In this document: in pieces, positions 52,510 through 61,402 of the stretch | Layout of the letters: each line of letters begins with the position of its first letter | Position numbering within the stretch: the first letter of the stretch is position 1 | Assembly: GCA_029266945.1 (NCBI GenBank) | Contig: JARIED010000010.1 | Coordinates: 1 to 63,938, forward strand | DNA: 63,938 bases | From: Slackia sp. | GTDB taxonomy: Bacteria > Actinomycetota > Coriobacteriia > Coriobacteriales > Eggerthellaceae | Direction of reading: 5' to 3' | Notes under the pieces: model-generated | Told to the model about the DNA's origin: nothing | What the model saw: only the letters and a program-made list of their open reading frames with translations | Database searches by the model: none | Translations under genes and position numbers: made by a program

Positions 52510-53931
52510 TTATTCGCTCAGCGTGGTGAGGTCGATTTCCATCAGGCGCTTGAGCGTCAGGATGTAGGTGCGCATGGCGCGCTTGAGGGTTTCCTCGGAA
52601 ATGCCCTCGTCGGCGCCGTGCATCGGACCGACCCATGCGGGGTAGTCGTCGTGCGGGTCTTCGGGGCCGAAGCTCGCCGCGCACGGGAACTCGCGGGCGT
52701 AGGTGCCGCCGCCGATGGTGAAGGGCTCGCCGTCGAGGCCGGTTGCTTCGCGATAGGACTCGGCCAGCACCTGGATGGCGGGGCTGTCGGGCTTCATCAG
52801 GAACGGCTCCATGAGCAGCGTGTTCTCCACTGTTGCCTCGCCTTCCTCGGCGACGGGCGTAAGCTTGGCCATCAGGTCGTTGCGGCTCGTGGAGGTGGGG
52901 AAGCGGATGTCGATCGTCAGCTTCAGACGGCCTTCCTCGAAGTGGATGGTGCCTGCGATGCAGGTCAGCGGGTCGAAGAAGCCGTCGCAGGTGTCGATGC
53001 CGATGGAGCTGCCGTCGGTGGAGTCCATGATGCGGCCGATCATGCGCAGGAAGACGTTTTCGTCTTCGGTGCACAGGTCGTTGGCCAGGGCGTACTTCAC
53101 CAGCATGTCGATGGCGTTCACGGTGCCTTCGGGCATGGAAGCGTGGCCGCCGCGGCCGGTGGATATCAGGCGCGCGTATTCGCCTTCGGCGGAGATGTCT
53201 ATGCCGGGGGCTGCGGGCAGCTCGGCGGCGTCGGCGCGCACGACGAGCGTGGCCTGGCTGGGGACGGCGTTGGTTGAGGCGTCGCCGGTGGTGAAGTCGA
53301 TGATGTTGCCGCCGACGAACTGCTTCGAGGTGATCAAGCCGTCGAAGCCGCCCTTTTCGCCGTAGCAGACGGGGAACATGTCGTCGGGCGTGAACAGGAA
53401 CGAGGGCGCGGGGTAGTTCTCGAGATAGTAGGCCACGTCGCGCATCGTGCCGGTTTCCTCGTTGGTGCCGATGAGCATGCGCAGCGTGTAGGGGAGCTTC
53501 CAGTTCTTCTCTTTGAAGAACTTCATGCAGTACAGCGAAACGACGAGCGGACCCTTGTCGTCGAGGGTGCCGCGGCCGAGCAGGAATCCGTCCTTGCGCA
53601 GAAGCGTCCACGGGTCAAGAGTCCAACCGACGCCCGGCGAGACAACGTCGGAGTGGCAGATCATGGCAAGCAGCGTATCGGTTTCGCCCTTCAGGTCGGC
53701 GACGCCGATTTCGCCCTTGTCATCGAAGGCGTCGAAGCCCAAGCGGGATGCCAGGTCGACGGCGGCGCGCAGGCCGTCGTGCGCCTCGGGGCCGCTGGGG
53801 TCTTCGGGCGTGGCGCGGTCGAAGTCGACAACGCTGGGAATGGCGATGAGCTTGCCGATCTCGTCGACGATTTCCTCCCAGTTTTCGTCGATGAACTCGT
53901 CGACCTCTTTCAGAAATTCGGTATTAGACAT
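52510..53931 (-). CDS. M20-family dipeptidase (PepV/Sapep type)
   Basis: 473-aa metallopeptidase that cleaves dipeptides; cytosolic. The di-metal site is visible: MICHSDVVSPG with Asp, LGRGTLDDKGPLV with the bridging Asp, GTNEETG with the catalytic Glu pair, TPDD, and the C-terminal GPMHGADE histidine. The insert domain (TGRGGHASMPEGTVNAI, dimer-like lid) and overall length match the PepV group. Start ATG 53931 with AGGATAGGGG upstream. Single gene, convergent to the pseudogene and divergent from the tRNA genes. Confidence 0.92.
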   Translation of the reverse strand: MSNTEFLKEVDEFIDENWEEIVDEIGKLIAIPSVVDFDRATPEDPSGPEAHDGLRAAVDLASRLGFDAFDDKGEIGVADLKGETDTLLAMICHSDVVSPGVGWTLDPWTLLRKDGFLLGRGTLDDKGPLVVSLYCMKFFKEKNWKLPYTLRMLIGTNEETGTMRDVAYYLENYPAPSFLFTPDDMFPVCYGEKGGFDGLITSKQFVGGNIIDFTTGDASTNAVPSQATLVVRADAAELPAAPGIDISAEGEYARLISTGRGGHASMPEGTVNAIDMLVKYALANDLCTEDENVFLRMIGRIMDSTDGSSIGIDTCDGFFDPLTCIAGTIHFEEGRLKLTIDIRFPTSTSRNDLMAKLTPVAEEGEATVENTLLMEPFLMKPDSPAIQVLAESYREATGLDGEPFTIGGGTYAREFPCAASFGPEDPHDDYPAWVGPMHGADEGISEETLKRAMRTYILTLKRLMEIDLTTLSE

Positions 53932-54085
53932 GCGATCCCCTATCCTCTCTCTTGCATCGGGGATGGTACGGGCCTATTCTACTACAGCGTTTCCGCAGGA
54001 AAAGAGCTGTTGCCTGTTCGGCATGTCCGTCGAGGCGGATGCAGCGTGCATGCGCCGTTTCGACGAAAACGTCGCGAACGTATTC

Positions 54086-54114
54086 TTGGCAGGACGGCTC
54101 CATTCGTTTATAAT
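54086..54114 (+). promoter_or_regulatory. tRNA-Leu promoter
   Basis: TTGGCA, 17 bp, TATAAT. Transcription would start a few bases before the tRNA at 54125. Confidence 0.85.
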
Positions 54115-54124
54115 GTACCTCTGC

Positions 54125-54208
54125 GCCCGAGTGACGGAATGGCAGACGTGGCGGTCTCAAAAACCGTTGTTGAAAGACGTGCGAGTTCGAATCTCGCCTC
54201 GGGCACCA
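54125..54208 (+). tRNA. tRNA-Leu (CAA)
   Basis: Acceptor arms GCCCGAG / CTCGGGC pair fully, followed by A and encoded CCA. The anticodon loop CTCAAAA gives CAA, which reads UUG. A long variable arm (GTTGAAAGAC region) marks a class II tRNA. T-loop GTTCGAATC is normal. Confidence 0.95.
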
Positions 54209-54271
54209 TTTCGATCGATCGAAGGCGCGCAAGCGCCTTTCTTTATATGCGAATACTTTTTTAGAATCTCA

Positions 54272-54300
54272 TTGACCGCAATGCCCTTCTCAGGTAAAAT
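54272..54300 (+). promoter_or_regulatory. tRNA-Lys promoter
   Basis: TTGACC, 17 bp, TAAAAT, 33 bp before the tRNA. Confidence 0.85.
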
Positions 54301-54332
54301 ACTTATCTGCGCAATCGCGCATATCATGAAGT

Positions 54333-54408
54333 GGGCCGTTAGCTCAGCTGGTAGAGCAGGGGACTTTTAATCCCAAGGCCGCGGGTTCGACTCCCTCACG
54401 GCCCACCA
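54333..54408 (+). tRNA. tRNA-Lys (TTT)
   Basis: GGGCCGT / ACGGCCC acceptor stem, D-arm AGCTCAGCTGGTAGAGC, anticodon loop CTTTTAA, T-loop GTTCGACTC, CCA encoded. Confidence 0.96.
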
Positions 54409-54424
54409 TGCATGATTTACGAAA

Positions 54425-54448
54425 GGTCGGGCATTGCCCGCCTTTTTT
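54425..54448 (+). terminator. Terminator after tRNA-Lys
   Basis: CGGGC-ATT-GCCCG extended by GG/CC across one bulged T, then six Ts. Confidence 0.8.
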
Positions 54449-54460
54449 GTAGCGGCGCAT

Positions 54461-54534
54461 TGGGCCATGGTGTAATGGCAGCACAAGGGTTTTTGGTGCC
54501 TTTAGTCTAGGTTCGAGTCCTGGTGGCCCAGCCA
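54461..54534 (+). tRNA. tRNA-Gln (TTG)
   Basis: TGGGCCA / TGGCCCA acceptor stem, anticodon loop TTTTGGT with anticodon TTG, T-arm with GTTCGAGTC, discriminator G and encoded CCA. At 74 nt it is slightly short in the D-arm (TGTAATGGCA). Confidence 0.94.
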
Positions 54535-54588
54535 GTCCCGTCATGCATTGTTTCGGAGCTTCGATTTCTCTGAAAATCCGAGATTCTC

Positions 54589-54617
54589 TAGACGAAACGG
54601 CAATGACCCGCTATAAT
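54589..54617 (+). promoter_or_regulatory. tRNA-Thr promoter
   Basis: TAGACG, 17 bp, perfect TATAAT, 27 bp before the tRNA. Confidence 0.7.
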
Positions 54618-54644
54618 TCTCACTCGCATTAAAAAATGCAGTGT

Positions 54645-54720
54645 GCCGATGTGGCTCAGTTGGTAGAGCAACGCACTCGTAATGCGTAGGTCAGCGGTTC
54701 GAGTCCGCTCATCGGCTCCA
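54645..54720 (+). tRNA. tRNA-Thr (CGT)
   Basis: GCCGATG / CATCGGC acceptor stem, D-arm GGCTCAGTTGGTAGAGC, anticodon loop CTCGTAA, T-loop GTTCGAGTC, encoded CCA. Confidence 0.96.
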
Positions 54721-54730
54721 CGAAATGTTA

Positions 54731-54769
54731 GGTCGTCGCCTTCGGGCGGCGGCCTTTTTCGTTTTTTCA
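54731..54769 (+). terminator. Terminator after tRNA-Thr
   Basis: Ten-bp stem GGTCGTCGCC / GGCGGCGGCC (two G-T pairs), TTCG loop, TTTTTCGTTTTTT. Confidence 0.9.
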
Positions 54770-55066
54770 GAGCGGTCGGGGTCATTTTTTCGAGGCTTTG
54801 GCACGAATTCGGCGATATGCATGGCCGAAATGCGGGTGGGATCGTGCGATGCCTCTCGTTTTCCCAGGTGGGCGACGATTGATTCGTCCTCCGCCCATGC
54901 GAGTCGTGCCAAATCAGAGAAAAACCGGCACGTAGGGGCATTAAAATACAAGAATGCCTTCATCGATGTATATTTATTGAATACTTTTCTTACTATTTGC
55001 GTATTTATGCATATGCAATGACGCAAAGCGTAAGCGGCGCTCGAACCGCCGCGGGAAGGAGGGGCC
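54770..55066. other. Gene-free stretch with an AT-rich segment
   Basis: No coding frame of quality is seen. From about 54939 to 55020 the base composition drops well below the surroundings (runs such as GTATATTTATTGAATAC and GTATTTATGCATATGC). It probably contains the promoter of the SRAP gene, or is a remnant of foreign DNA next to the tRNA genes. No repeat of a tRNA 3' end, hence no clear attachment site. Confidence 0.6.
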
Positions 55067-55738
55067 GTGTGCCATCGGTTCACCATGCTGACGCACGACG
55101 AGACGCAGGATGTCGTTCGGGCGCTTTCCTACGGCGCGGCCCCGGTTTGGGAACCCGATTGGCCGGTGCGCGCGCCTCGCGTCGATGCGTTTCCGGGCTC
55201 TTGCGTCGGCATTATCGTGCCGACCGCGTCGGGCGGCGTCGAAACGGTTGAAGCGGTCGAAACGACCTGGGGATTCACGGCGCCTTGGGCGAAGCGTCCT
55301 GTATTCAACACGCGGATCGAGACGGCGTTGTCATCCGAGGGAGGTATGTGGAGCCGCGCCATAGCGCAGGGTCGCTGCATCGTGCCTGCCGCGCGCTTTT
55401 TCGAAACGCAGAATCGGCCCGATGCTTCGGACGGCGTTGCGAAGAAGCGTCGTCGCAGCCTGTATTCGTTCGGCATGCCCGACGGCGGTCCGGTGCTATT
55501 GGCGGGCGTGCAGCAAGACGGGTGCTTCTCGGTGGTCACCACGCAGCCCAATGCAAGCGTGGTTTCTGTCCACGACCGCATGCCGCTCGTGCTGGCTTGG
55601 CATGAGGCGTGGTGCTGGCTCGGCGACGGATTCGCATCGCTGGCCGACCGCGGCTCCATCGCCTTGGAATCGCGTCTCGAGCGGCAATCCGGGCACCGCC
55701 CCGACGCCCTCATCGATGGCCAGATGAGCCTGTTCTGA
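55067..55738 (+). CDS. SRAP/YedK (HMCES) DNA-protein crosslink repair protein
   Basis: Protects abasic sites in single-stranded DNA by covalent bonding through Cys2. 223 aa, MCHRF start with Cys2 in place, FNTRIETA (substrate-site Asn/Arg), CIVPAARFFETQ with the catalytic Glu, and HDRMPLVL with the His. All hallmarks are present, so it should be active. Start GTG 55067 follows GGAGG. Monocistronic; convergent with ilvC across a bidirectional terminator. Confidence 0.94.
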   Translation: MCHRFTMLTHDETQDVVRALSYGAAPVWEPDWPVRAPRVDAFPGSCVGIIVPTASGGVETVEAVETTWGFTAPWAKRPVFNTRIETALSSEGGMWSRAIAQGRCIVPAARFFETQNRPDASDGVAKKRRRSLYSFGMPDGGPVLLAGVQQDGCFSVVTTQPNASVVSVHDRMPLVLAWHEAWCWLGDGFASLADRGSIALESRLERQSGHRPDALIDGQMSLF

Positions 55739-55772
55739 ACCCGACGCTGACTTTTTACCTTCTTGTAATGCG

Positions 55773-55796
55773 AAAAGGACGCCAAGGCGTCCTTTT
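55773..55796. terminator. Bidirectional terminator
   Basis: AAAAGGACG / CGTCCTTTT, six-base loop CCAAGG, between convergent SRAP and ilvC genes. Confidence 0.85.
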
Positions 55797-55828
55797 CGTT
55801 CATCTGCTTTGCGCGGCGTATTGAAGCG

Positions 55829-56827
55829 TTAGTCCTTCTTGATCCAGCTGAACATGGAGCGGATTTTCTCGCCGGTCTGCTCGATTTCGTGCGTGTTGAT
55901 GGCCTCGCGCTGCTCGAGCAGCCACTTGTGGTCGTTCTCGCAGTCGGCGACGAACTCGCGGGCGAACTCGCCGTTCTGGATGCGCTCCAGGATGAGCTTC
56001 ATGGCCTCGCGGCTCTGCTCGTTGATGACCTTGGGGCCGGCGTAGTACTCTCCGTACTCGGCGGTGTTGGAGATGGAGTAGTTCATGAAGTGGATGCCGC
56101 TCTCGTACATGAGGTCGACGATCATCTTCATCTCGTGGTAGCACTCGAAGTAGGCCAGCTCGGGCGGATAGCCTGCTTCGGTCAGGGTCTCGAAGCCGGC
56201 CTTCACCAGTTCGACCAGGCCGCCGCAGAGCACGGCCTGCTCGCCGAACAGGTCCTCTTCGGTCTCTTCCTTGAAGGTGGCCTTGATGATGCCGGAGCGG
56301 GCGCCGCCCACGCCCCAGGCGTAGGACAGGGCGAGGTCCCAAGCGTTGCCGGTCGCATCCTGGGCGACGCAGGCCAGGCAGGGAACGCCGGAGCCTTCGG
56401 TGTACTGGCGACGCACGATGTGGCCGGGGCCCTTCGGCGCGCACATGATCACGTTGACGTCTTCGGGGGCGACGATGTAACCGTAGTGGATATTGAAGCC
56501 GTGCGCGAATGCGAGCGTGTTGCCGGGCTTCAGGTGGGCTTCGATATGCTCCTTATAGATTTTGGGCTGCAGCTCGTCGGGAACGAGCATCATGATGAGG
56601 TCGGCCTCTTCGGCGGCCTCATCCATCGTGGTCACTTTGAGGCCCGCTTCTTCGGCCTTGGCCCACGAAGACGATCCTTCGCGCAGGCCGACGCGCACGT
56701 CGACGCCGGAGTCCATGAGGTTCAACGCGTGGGCATGGCCCTGGGAGCCGTAGCCGATGACGGCGACCTTGGCGTTCTGGATGATCGAGGAATCGCAATC
56801 CTGCTCGTAATAGATAGTGACGGCCAT
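55829..56827 (-). CDS. ilvC: Ketol-acid reductoisomerase
   Basis: Second step of Ile/Val/Leu synthesis: isomerises and reduces acetolactate or acetohydroxybutyrate with NAD(P)H. 332 aa, class I length. Rossmann motif [15 protein letters not shown], then [30 protein letters not shown] and the catalytic acidic residues in [17 protein letters not shown] and ECYHEMKM. Start ATG 56827 after AAGGAG. It lies 98 bp downstream of ilvN; that gap has TTGACG and AATATA/TATAAG elements that could be an internal promoter. Confidence 0.96.
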   Translation of the reverse strand: MAVTIYYEQDCDSSIIQNAKVAVIGYGSQGHAHALNLMDSGVDVRVGLREGSSSWAKAEEAGLKVTTMDEAAEEADLIMMLVPDELQPKIYKEHIEAHLKPGNTLAFAHGFNIHYGYIVAPEDVNVIMCAPKGPGHIVRRQYTEGSGVPCLACVAQDATGNAWDLALSYAWGVGGARSGIIKATFKEETEEDLFGEQAVLCGGLVELVKAGFETLTEAGYPPELAYFECYHEMKMIVDLMYESGIHFMNYSISNTAEYGEYYAGPKVINEQSREAMKLILERIQNGEFAREFVADCENDHKWLLEQREAINTHEIEQTGEKIRSMFSWIKKD

Positions 56828-56925
56828 CGTGAAATCTCCTTCTCTTATATTTTCGGCGCCTGGTCAAGCGTCAAAATTCTTCGGTGTTGCGCGGCGCTGC
56901 GGACCATGTGCCGCATATCGGGCGC

Positions 56926-57402
56926 CTATGCCCCGCGCGACATGGCGATCTTGCCGGTGCGCGTGAGCTGCTTGATGCCGTAGGCGCGGAACAGGTCTTC
57001 GAGCGCGCCCAGCTTGTTTTCGTCGCCGGTGGCCTCGATCGTCAGCGTGGCCCTGCCTACGTCGACGATCTTGGCGCGGAACAGGTTCGCGACCTCGATC
57101 ACTTCGTGGCGCTTTTCGGCGGGCGCGCATACCTTGAACAGCGCGAGCTCGCGTTCGATCGCGTCTTCGTCGGTGAGGTCGCTGATCTTATAGACGCTCA
57201 CCAGCTTGTGCAGCTGCTTGGTGATCTGCTCGAAGCCCATTTCGTCCGCGTTGACGATGATGGTCATGCGCGACATGGTGACGTCTTCGGTCGGCGCCAC
57301 GGTGAGCGACTCGATGTTGAAGCCGCGTCGGGAAATGAGCCCGGTGACGCGCGAGAGCACGCCCGGCTTGTTTTCCACCAAGACGGAGAGGATGTGCTTC
57401 AT
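56926..57402 (-). CDS. ilvN: Acetolactate synthase regulatory subunit
   Basis: 158-aa small subunit. N-terminal ACT domain (LSVLVENKPGVLSRVTGLISRRGFNIESL) binds valine for feedback inhibition; the C-terminal half is the usual IlvN alpha-beta domain. The ATG overlaps the ilvB stop (TAATG), ensuring balanced expression with the large subunit. Confidence 0.95.
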   Translation of the reverse strand: MKHILSVLVENKPGVLSRVTGLISRRGFNIESLTVAPTEDVTMSRMTIIVNADEMGFEQITKQLHKLVSVYKISDLTDEDAIERELALFKVCAPAEKRHEVIEVANLFRAKIVDVGRATLTIEATGDENKLGALEDLFRAYGIKQLTRTGKIAMSRGA

Positions 57403-59276
57403 TACTCTTCGCCTCCTTCGGCGTCGGGTTCGGCGGTTCCGGCGTCTGCGCCCTTCTGGGTCACGCGTACGCCGCCGACGGTCAGGTCGATCGCGCCGAT
57501 GATGTCATCGAGCGCCGCGCCCGGGGCGACCATGGGGTAGACGTTCTGTTCGGGCGAGATGGCCACGTCGAGCAGGTAGGGGCCGTCGCTGGCCAGCATG
57601 CGGTCGATCGCCGCGTCCACTTCGGTGGGGTCTTCGACGCGCTCGGCTTGCCAGCCGTAGGCATCGGCCAGCTTCACGAAATCGGGGTTCGCGTCGAGCA
57701 GCGTGGAAGAGTAACGCTCGTGGTAGAAAAGCTTCTGCCACTGATGCACCATGCCCAGAGCGCGGTTGTCCAGGATGAGCACCTTCACGGGAGCGCCGTT
57801 GATGGAGGCTGTGGCCATTTCCTGGCTGTTCATCTGGAAGCTGCCGTCGCCGGCGACGCAGACGACCTGTGCATCGGGACAGGCGATTTGCGCGCCCACC
57901 GCTGCGGGGAATCCGAAGCCCATCGTGCCCAGGCCGCCGCTCGAAAGGAACGTGCGCGGATGGTTGCGCTTGATGTGCTGGTGCGCCCACATCTGGTGCT
58001 GGCCGACTTCGGTGGTGACGATCGAGTTGTCGGGATCGAGTTTCGCCGAAAGCGTGTCGAGCACGACCTCGGGGATGATCTGCCCTGGGAAATCTTCGAA
58101 ATCGTCGTGATAGAACGGCCAGCGGCGGCGCCATTCGTCGCAGCGGGCGAACCATTCCTCGCCCACGGGGGCCAGCTGCATCTTCTCGATCAGCGCGTTC
58201 ATGCCCGCCAGGATGCCCTGGGCATCGCCGACGATCGGCACCTTCGGGTCGCGGATCTTGCCGATTTCGGCCGGGTCGATGTCGATATGGACCACGGTGG
58301 CATGCGGCGCGAACTCGGAGAGCTTGCCGGTCACGCGGTCGGAGAAGCGCGCGCCCACGCAGATGAGCAGGTCGCATTCGGTCATGGCCATGTTGGCGTA
58401 TTTGGAGCCGTGCATGCCCACGGGGCCCAGGTTGAGCTCGTCGTTGGCGGGGAAGGCGCCCTTCGCCATGAGCGTGGTGACCACGGGGATCCGCATGGCG
58501 TGCGCAAGATCGGCCAGTTCGGCGCAGGCGTGCGATGCCACCACGCCGCCGCCCACGTACAGCAGCGGGCGCTTCGACTGCTCGATGAGCGTAACGGCCT
58601 GCTTGACCTGCTTGACGTTGCCGCGATAGGTGGGGCGGTAGCTGGGCAGGTTCACGCTGTCGGGGTATTCGAACACCATTTCGGCGCTGGCCAAATCGCT
58701 CGGGATGTCGATGAGCACGGGGCCTGGACGTCCGGTGGAGGCGATGTAGAAGGCCTCGCGGAAGGTGCGGGTGAGGTCGTCGGTGGACTGCAGCAGGAAG
58801 CTGTGCTTGACCACGGGCATGGTGATGCCCACGATGTCGGATTCCTGGAATGCGTCGGTGCCGATGACGCCGCGGGTCACCTGGCCCGTGATGATCACCA
58901 TGGGGATGCTGTCCATGCAGGCGGTGGCGATGCCCGTGACCGTGTTCGTGGCGCCGGGACCGCTGGTCACCAGCACGACGCCCACCTTGCCCGTGGCGCG
59001 CGCGTAGCCGTCCGCCATGTGGGTGGCGCCCTGTTCGTGGCGCGCCAGCACGTGGCGGATCTTCTTGGAGTCGTACAGCGCGTCGTAGATTTTGATCGCC
59101 TGTCCGCCCGGGTAGCCGAAGATGGTGTCGACGCCTTCGGCCTCAAGCGACGCGATGATGGCTTGCGCGCCCGTCATGGTCTTGCCTTGTTTTTCCGTTG
59201 CGCTGCCCGGGCCGAAGGGTTTTCCCTCCACGGCGCGCTCTTTGCGGGCAAGCTGCGTGTCTCGGTTGTCGATCAT
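57402..59276 (-). CDS. ilvB: Acetolactate synthase catalytic subunit
   Basis: TPP- and FAD-dependent enzyme making acetolactate or acetohydroxybutyrate. 624 aa with a longer-than-usual hydrophilic lead of about 45 residues before [16 protein letters not shown]. Catalytic Glu in [18 protein letters not shown] motif [15 protein letters not shown] with NN-equivalent region; [11 protein letters not shown] 59276 overlaps the ilvD stop (ATGA). An alternative internal ATG just before TGAQAII would give a standard-length protein, but the overlap and codon use favour the long form. Confidence 0.95.
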   Translation of the reverse strand: MIDNRDTQLARKERAVEGKPFGPGSATEKQGKTMTGAQAIIASLEAEGVDTIFGYPGGQAIKIYDALYDSKKIRHVLARHEQGATHMADGYARATGKVGVVLVTSGPGATNTVTGIATACMDSIPMVIITGQVTRGVIGTDAFQESDIVGITMPVVKHSFLLQSTDDLTRTFREAFYIASTGRPGPVLIDIPSDLASAEMVFEYPDSVNLPSYRPTYRGNVKQVKQAVTLIEQSKRPLLYVGGGVVASHACAELADLAHAMRIPVVTTLMAKGAFPANDELNLGPVGMHGSKYANMAMTECDLLICVGARFSDRVTGKLSEFAPHATVVHIDIDPAEIGKIRDPKVPIVGDAQGILAGMNALIEKMQLAPVGEEWFARCDEWRRRWPFYHDDFEDFPGQIIPEVVLDTLSAKLDPDNSIVTTEVGQHQMWAHQHIKRNHPRTFLSSGGLGTMGFGFPAAVGAQIACPDAQVVCVAGDGSFQMNSQEMATASINGAPVKVLILDNRALGMVHQWQKLFYHERYSSTLLDANPDFVKLADAYGWQAERVEDPTEVDAAIDRMLASDGPYLLDVAISPEQNVYPMVAPGAALDDIIGAIDLTVGGVRVTQKGADAGTAEPDAEGGEE

Positions 59277-60937
59277 GCCAGATACGCCCCCTTGTCTGCG
59301 CTTGTCACGAGTTTTGCATAGCGGGAAAGCACGCCGGTCGTGTACTTCGGCGCCGGCGGCTGCCAGGCGGCGCGACGACGTGCGAGCTCCTCTTCTTCTA
59401 CCTTCAGATCGAGGGTTCCTGCCTCGATGTCGATAGCGATGGTGTCGCCCTCTTGCACGAGCGCGATCGGTCCGCCCGCGGCCGCTTCGGGGCTCACATG
59501 CCCGATGGCGGGGCCCTTCGTCGCGCCGCTGAAACGGCCGTCGGTGATCAGCGCGACCGATTTCGCCAGGCCCATGCCGCAGATGGCGCTGGTGGGCGTG
59601 AGCATCTCGCGCATGCCCGGGCCGCCCGCGGGGCCTTCGTAGCGGATGACCACCACGTCGCCTGGCTTGATGGCGCCGCCGAAGATCGCCTCGCAGGCTT
59701 CTTCTTCGCTTTCGAAGACGCGGGCGGGGCCGACATGGCGGTGCATGTCCGGGTCGACGGCGCTCTTCTTCACGACGCCGCAATCGGGGGCCAGGTTGCC
59801 GCGCAGCACCTTCAGGCCGCCCGTGGCGCTGTAGGCATCTTCGACGCGGCGCACCACCGTGCCGTCGATGGCGGGGCATTCCTCGAGCCACTCGGCCATG
59901 GTGCCGTGGCAGGTGAGGGCCTGCGTGTCGAGCAGACCTGCGCGGCCCAGCTCGCCGAGGATCGCGGGGATGCCGCCTGCGGCGTCGAGGTCTTCGATGT
60001 GCAGCGGGCCTGCGGGCGCGATGCGGGTGAGGTTGGGGGTCTTCGCGGAAACGTCGTCCCAGTCGTCCATGCTCACGGGGCAGCCCGCTGCCTGGGCGAT
60101 GGCCGTCAGGTGCAGCATGGTGTTGGTGGAGCCGCCGAAGGCCATGTCGAGCGCCATGCCGTTGCGGATGGAGTGCTCGTTGATGATATCGAGGGCTGTG
60201 GTGCCCGCCTCGAGAAGCTCCATGACCTTCATGCCCGTGCGCTTGGCCAGGCGGATGCGCTCGGAGTACACGGCGGGAACGGTGCCGTTGCCCGGCAGCG
60301 CGATACCGAGGGCTTCGGCCAGGCAGCAGATGGAGTTGGCGGTGAACATGCCCGAACAGCTGCCGCAGGTGGGGCAGGCGGTGTTTTCGAGCCAGTCGCA
60401 TTCTTCCTGCGTCATGGTGCCAGCGGTCACCTGGCCCACGGCGTCGAAGAGGGTGTTGAGGTCGGTCTGGTTGCCGGACTTGTCACGGCCGGCCAGCATG
60501 GGGCCGCCCGAGACCAGCATGGTGGGAAGGTTGAGGCGGCAGGCCGCGATCAGCATGCCGGGAACGATCTTGTCGCAGGCGGGAATCAGCACCACGGCGT
60601 CGAACTGATGGCCCTGGACGGCGCACTCGACGCTGTCGGCGATCACTTCGCGGCTGGTGAGCGAATAATGCATGCCTTCGTGGTTCATGGCGATGCCGTC
60701 GCAGACGCCGATGGTATTCATCTGCATCGGAGTGCCGCCTGCCATGCGGATGCCCGCCTTCACGGCGTCGGCGATGGTCTGAAGATGCACGTGCCCGGGA
60801 ATGACTTCGTTCTGGGCGGAAATGACCGCGACGAGCGGGCGGTCGAGTTCTTCGTCGGTCAGGCCGTCGGCCTTCAGAAGGCTGCGGTGCGGCGCACGCG
60901 CCAGACCCTTCTTGATGGCATCGCTTCGATGGTTCAT
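59273..60937 (-). CDS. ilvD: Dihydroxy-acid dehydratase
   Basis: Fe-S dehydratase, third step of branched-chain amino acid synthesis. 554 aa. Cluster cysteines are in PACDKIVPG and [23 protein letters not shown] and the C-terminal [23 protein letters not shown] are signatures. First gene of the ilvD-ilvB-ilvN-ilvC operon, all minus strand with overlapping joints up to ilvN. Start ATG 60937; GAGGGAAAG lies 13 nt upstream, somewhat far. Confidence 0.96.
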   Translation of the reverse strand: MNHRSDAIKKGLARAPHRSLLKADGLTDEELDRPLVAVISAQNEVIPGHVHLQTIADAVKAGIRMAGGTPMQMNTIGVCDGIAMNHEGMHYSLTSREVIADSVECAVQGHQFDAVVLIPACDKIVPGMLIAACRLNLPTMLVSGGPMLAGRDKSGNQTDLNTLFDAVGQVTAGTMTQEECDWLENTACPTCGSCSGMFTANSICCLAEALGIALPGNGTVPAVYSERIRLAKRTGMKVMELLEAGTTALDIINEHSIRNGMALDMAFGGSTNTMLHLTAIAQAAGCPVSMDDWDDVSAKTPNLTRIAPAGPLHIEDLDAAGGIPAILGELGRAGLLDTQALTCHGTMAEWLEECPAIDGTVVRRVEDAYSATGGLKVLRGNLAPDCGVVKKSAVDPDMHRHVGPARVFESEEEACEAIFGGAIKPGDVVVIRYEGPAGGPGMREMLTPTSAICGMGLAKSVALITDGRFSGATKGPAIGHVSPEAAAGGPIALVQEGDTIAIDIEAGTLDLKVEEEELARRRAAWQPPAPKYTTGVLSRYAKLVTSADKGAYLA

Positions 60938-61203
60938 CGCATGTCTCGCTTTCCCTCGTCAGTGCAGCGACTCAAGGTATGCGAGCGAGAAACCCTCGAC
61001 GATGCCTTGTCACGGAAGGCGTCCGGCGAAACGTACCCGGCAGACCGTGTTCGCGGGGGTCGCCCGCGTGCGCGCGCTGCGTTCGGCTTCGCTGCTCGAG
61101 GGGGTTTCAAGGCCCGTCCATCGCAGGCTCGCATGACCGCCTGCTTGCTGGTGGTGGATTCGTCCTCACTCGCCCCTGTCGTCGCATTTGTTGAGTAATC
61201 CGG
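60938..61203 (-). promoter_or_regulatory. Long structured leader of the ilv operon
   Basis: From the TATAAT-defined start near 61197 the leader runs about 260 nt before ilvD. GAAACCCCCTCGA (minus strand, 61108-61096) can pair over about 100 nt with TCGAGGGTTTC (60999-60989), an 11-bp stem with two bulged Cs, and GC-rich hairpins lie between. A 25-codon frame starts near 61187 and its TGA ends at the left arm of that stem. It has no run of Ile, Val or Leu codons, so classical attenuation is not shown. T-box features are absent. Confidence 0.45.
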
Positions 61204-61231
61204 ATTATAGGCGCCGCGACAGCGAGTTCAA
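61204..61231 (-). promoter_or_regulatory. Promoter of the ilv operon
   Basis: Minus strand TTGAAC (61231-61226), 16 bp, TATAAT (61209-61204). Confidence 0.8.
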
Positions 61232-61243
61232 TACGCTATCGCG

Positions 61244-61259
61244 CTTTATTTCGATAAAG
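61244..61259. promoter_or_regulatory. Inverted repeat upstream of the ilv -35
   Basis: CTTTAT-TTCG-ATAAAG, ending 12 bp upstream of the -35. Position fits an activator or regulator site; identity unknown. Confidence 0.4.
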
Positions 61260-61336
61260 TGCCGAGATTTTACATTCCGGACATAATGGACGCATTCGGG
61301 GCACAACGCCGAACGGGCGGTTTCGATAGGGGAAGG

Positions 61337-61378
61337 CGAAGGCCCGCTTCCGTCGCGCGGGGCGGAAGCGGGCCTTCG
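61337..61378. terminator. Long terminator hairpin after deacetylase gene
   Basis: Perfect 16-bp arms CGAAGGCCCGCTTCCG / CGGAAGCGGGCCTTCG with a 10-nt loop, just beyond the deacetylase stop on the minus strand. No strong T run. Confidence 0.75.
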
Positions 61379-61402
61379 GGCGTTCGGCCGAGCCGCGCGG
61401 GC

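Noticed and set aside
54125..54720. Prophage or genomic-island attachment site at the tRNA genes
   Set aside because: No integrase gene and no direct repeat of any tRNA 3' end is found within the window.
60938..61203. T-box leader for the ilv operon
   Set aside because: The GGTGG-like bases at 61150-61157 are on the plus strand, and no antiterminator bulge or specifier loop is found on the transcribed strand.
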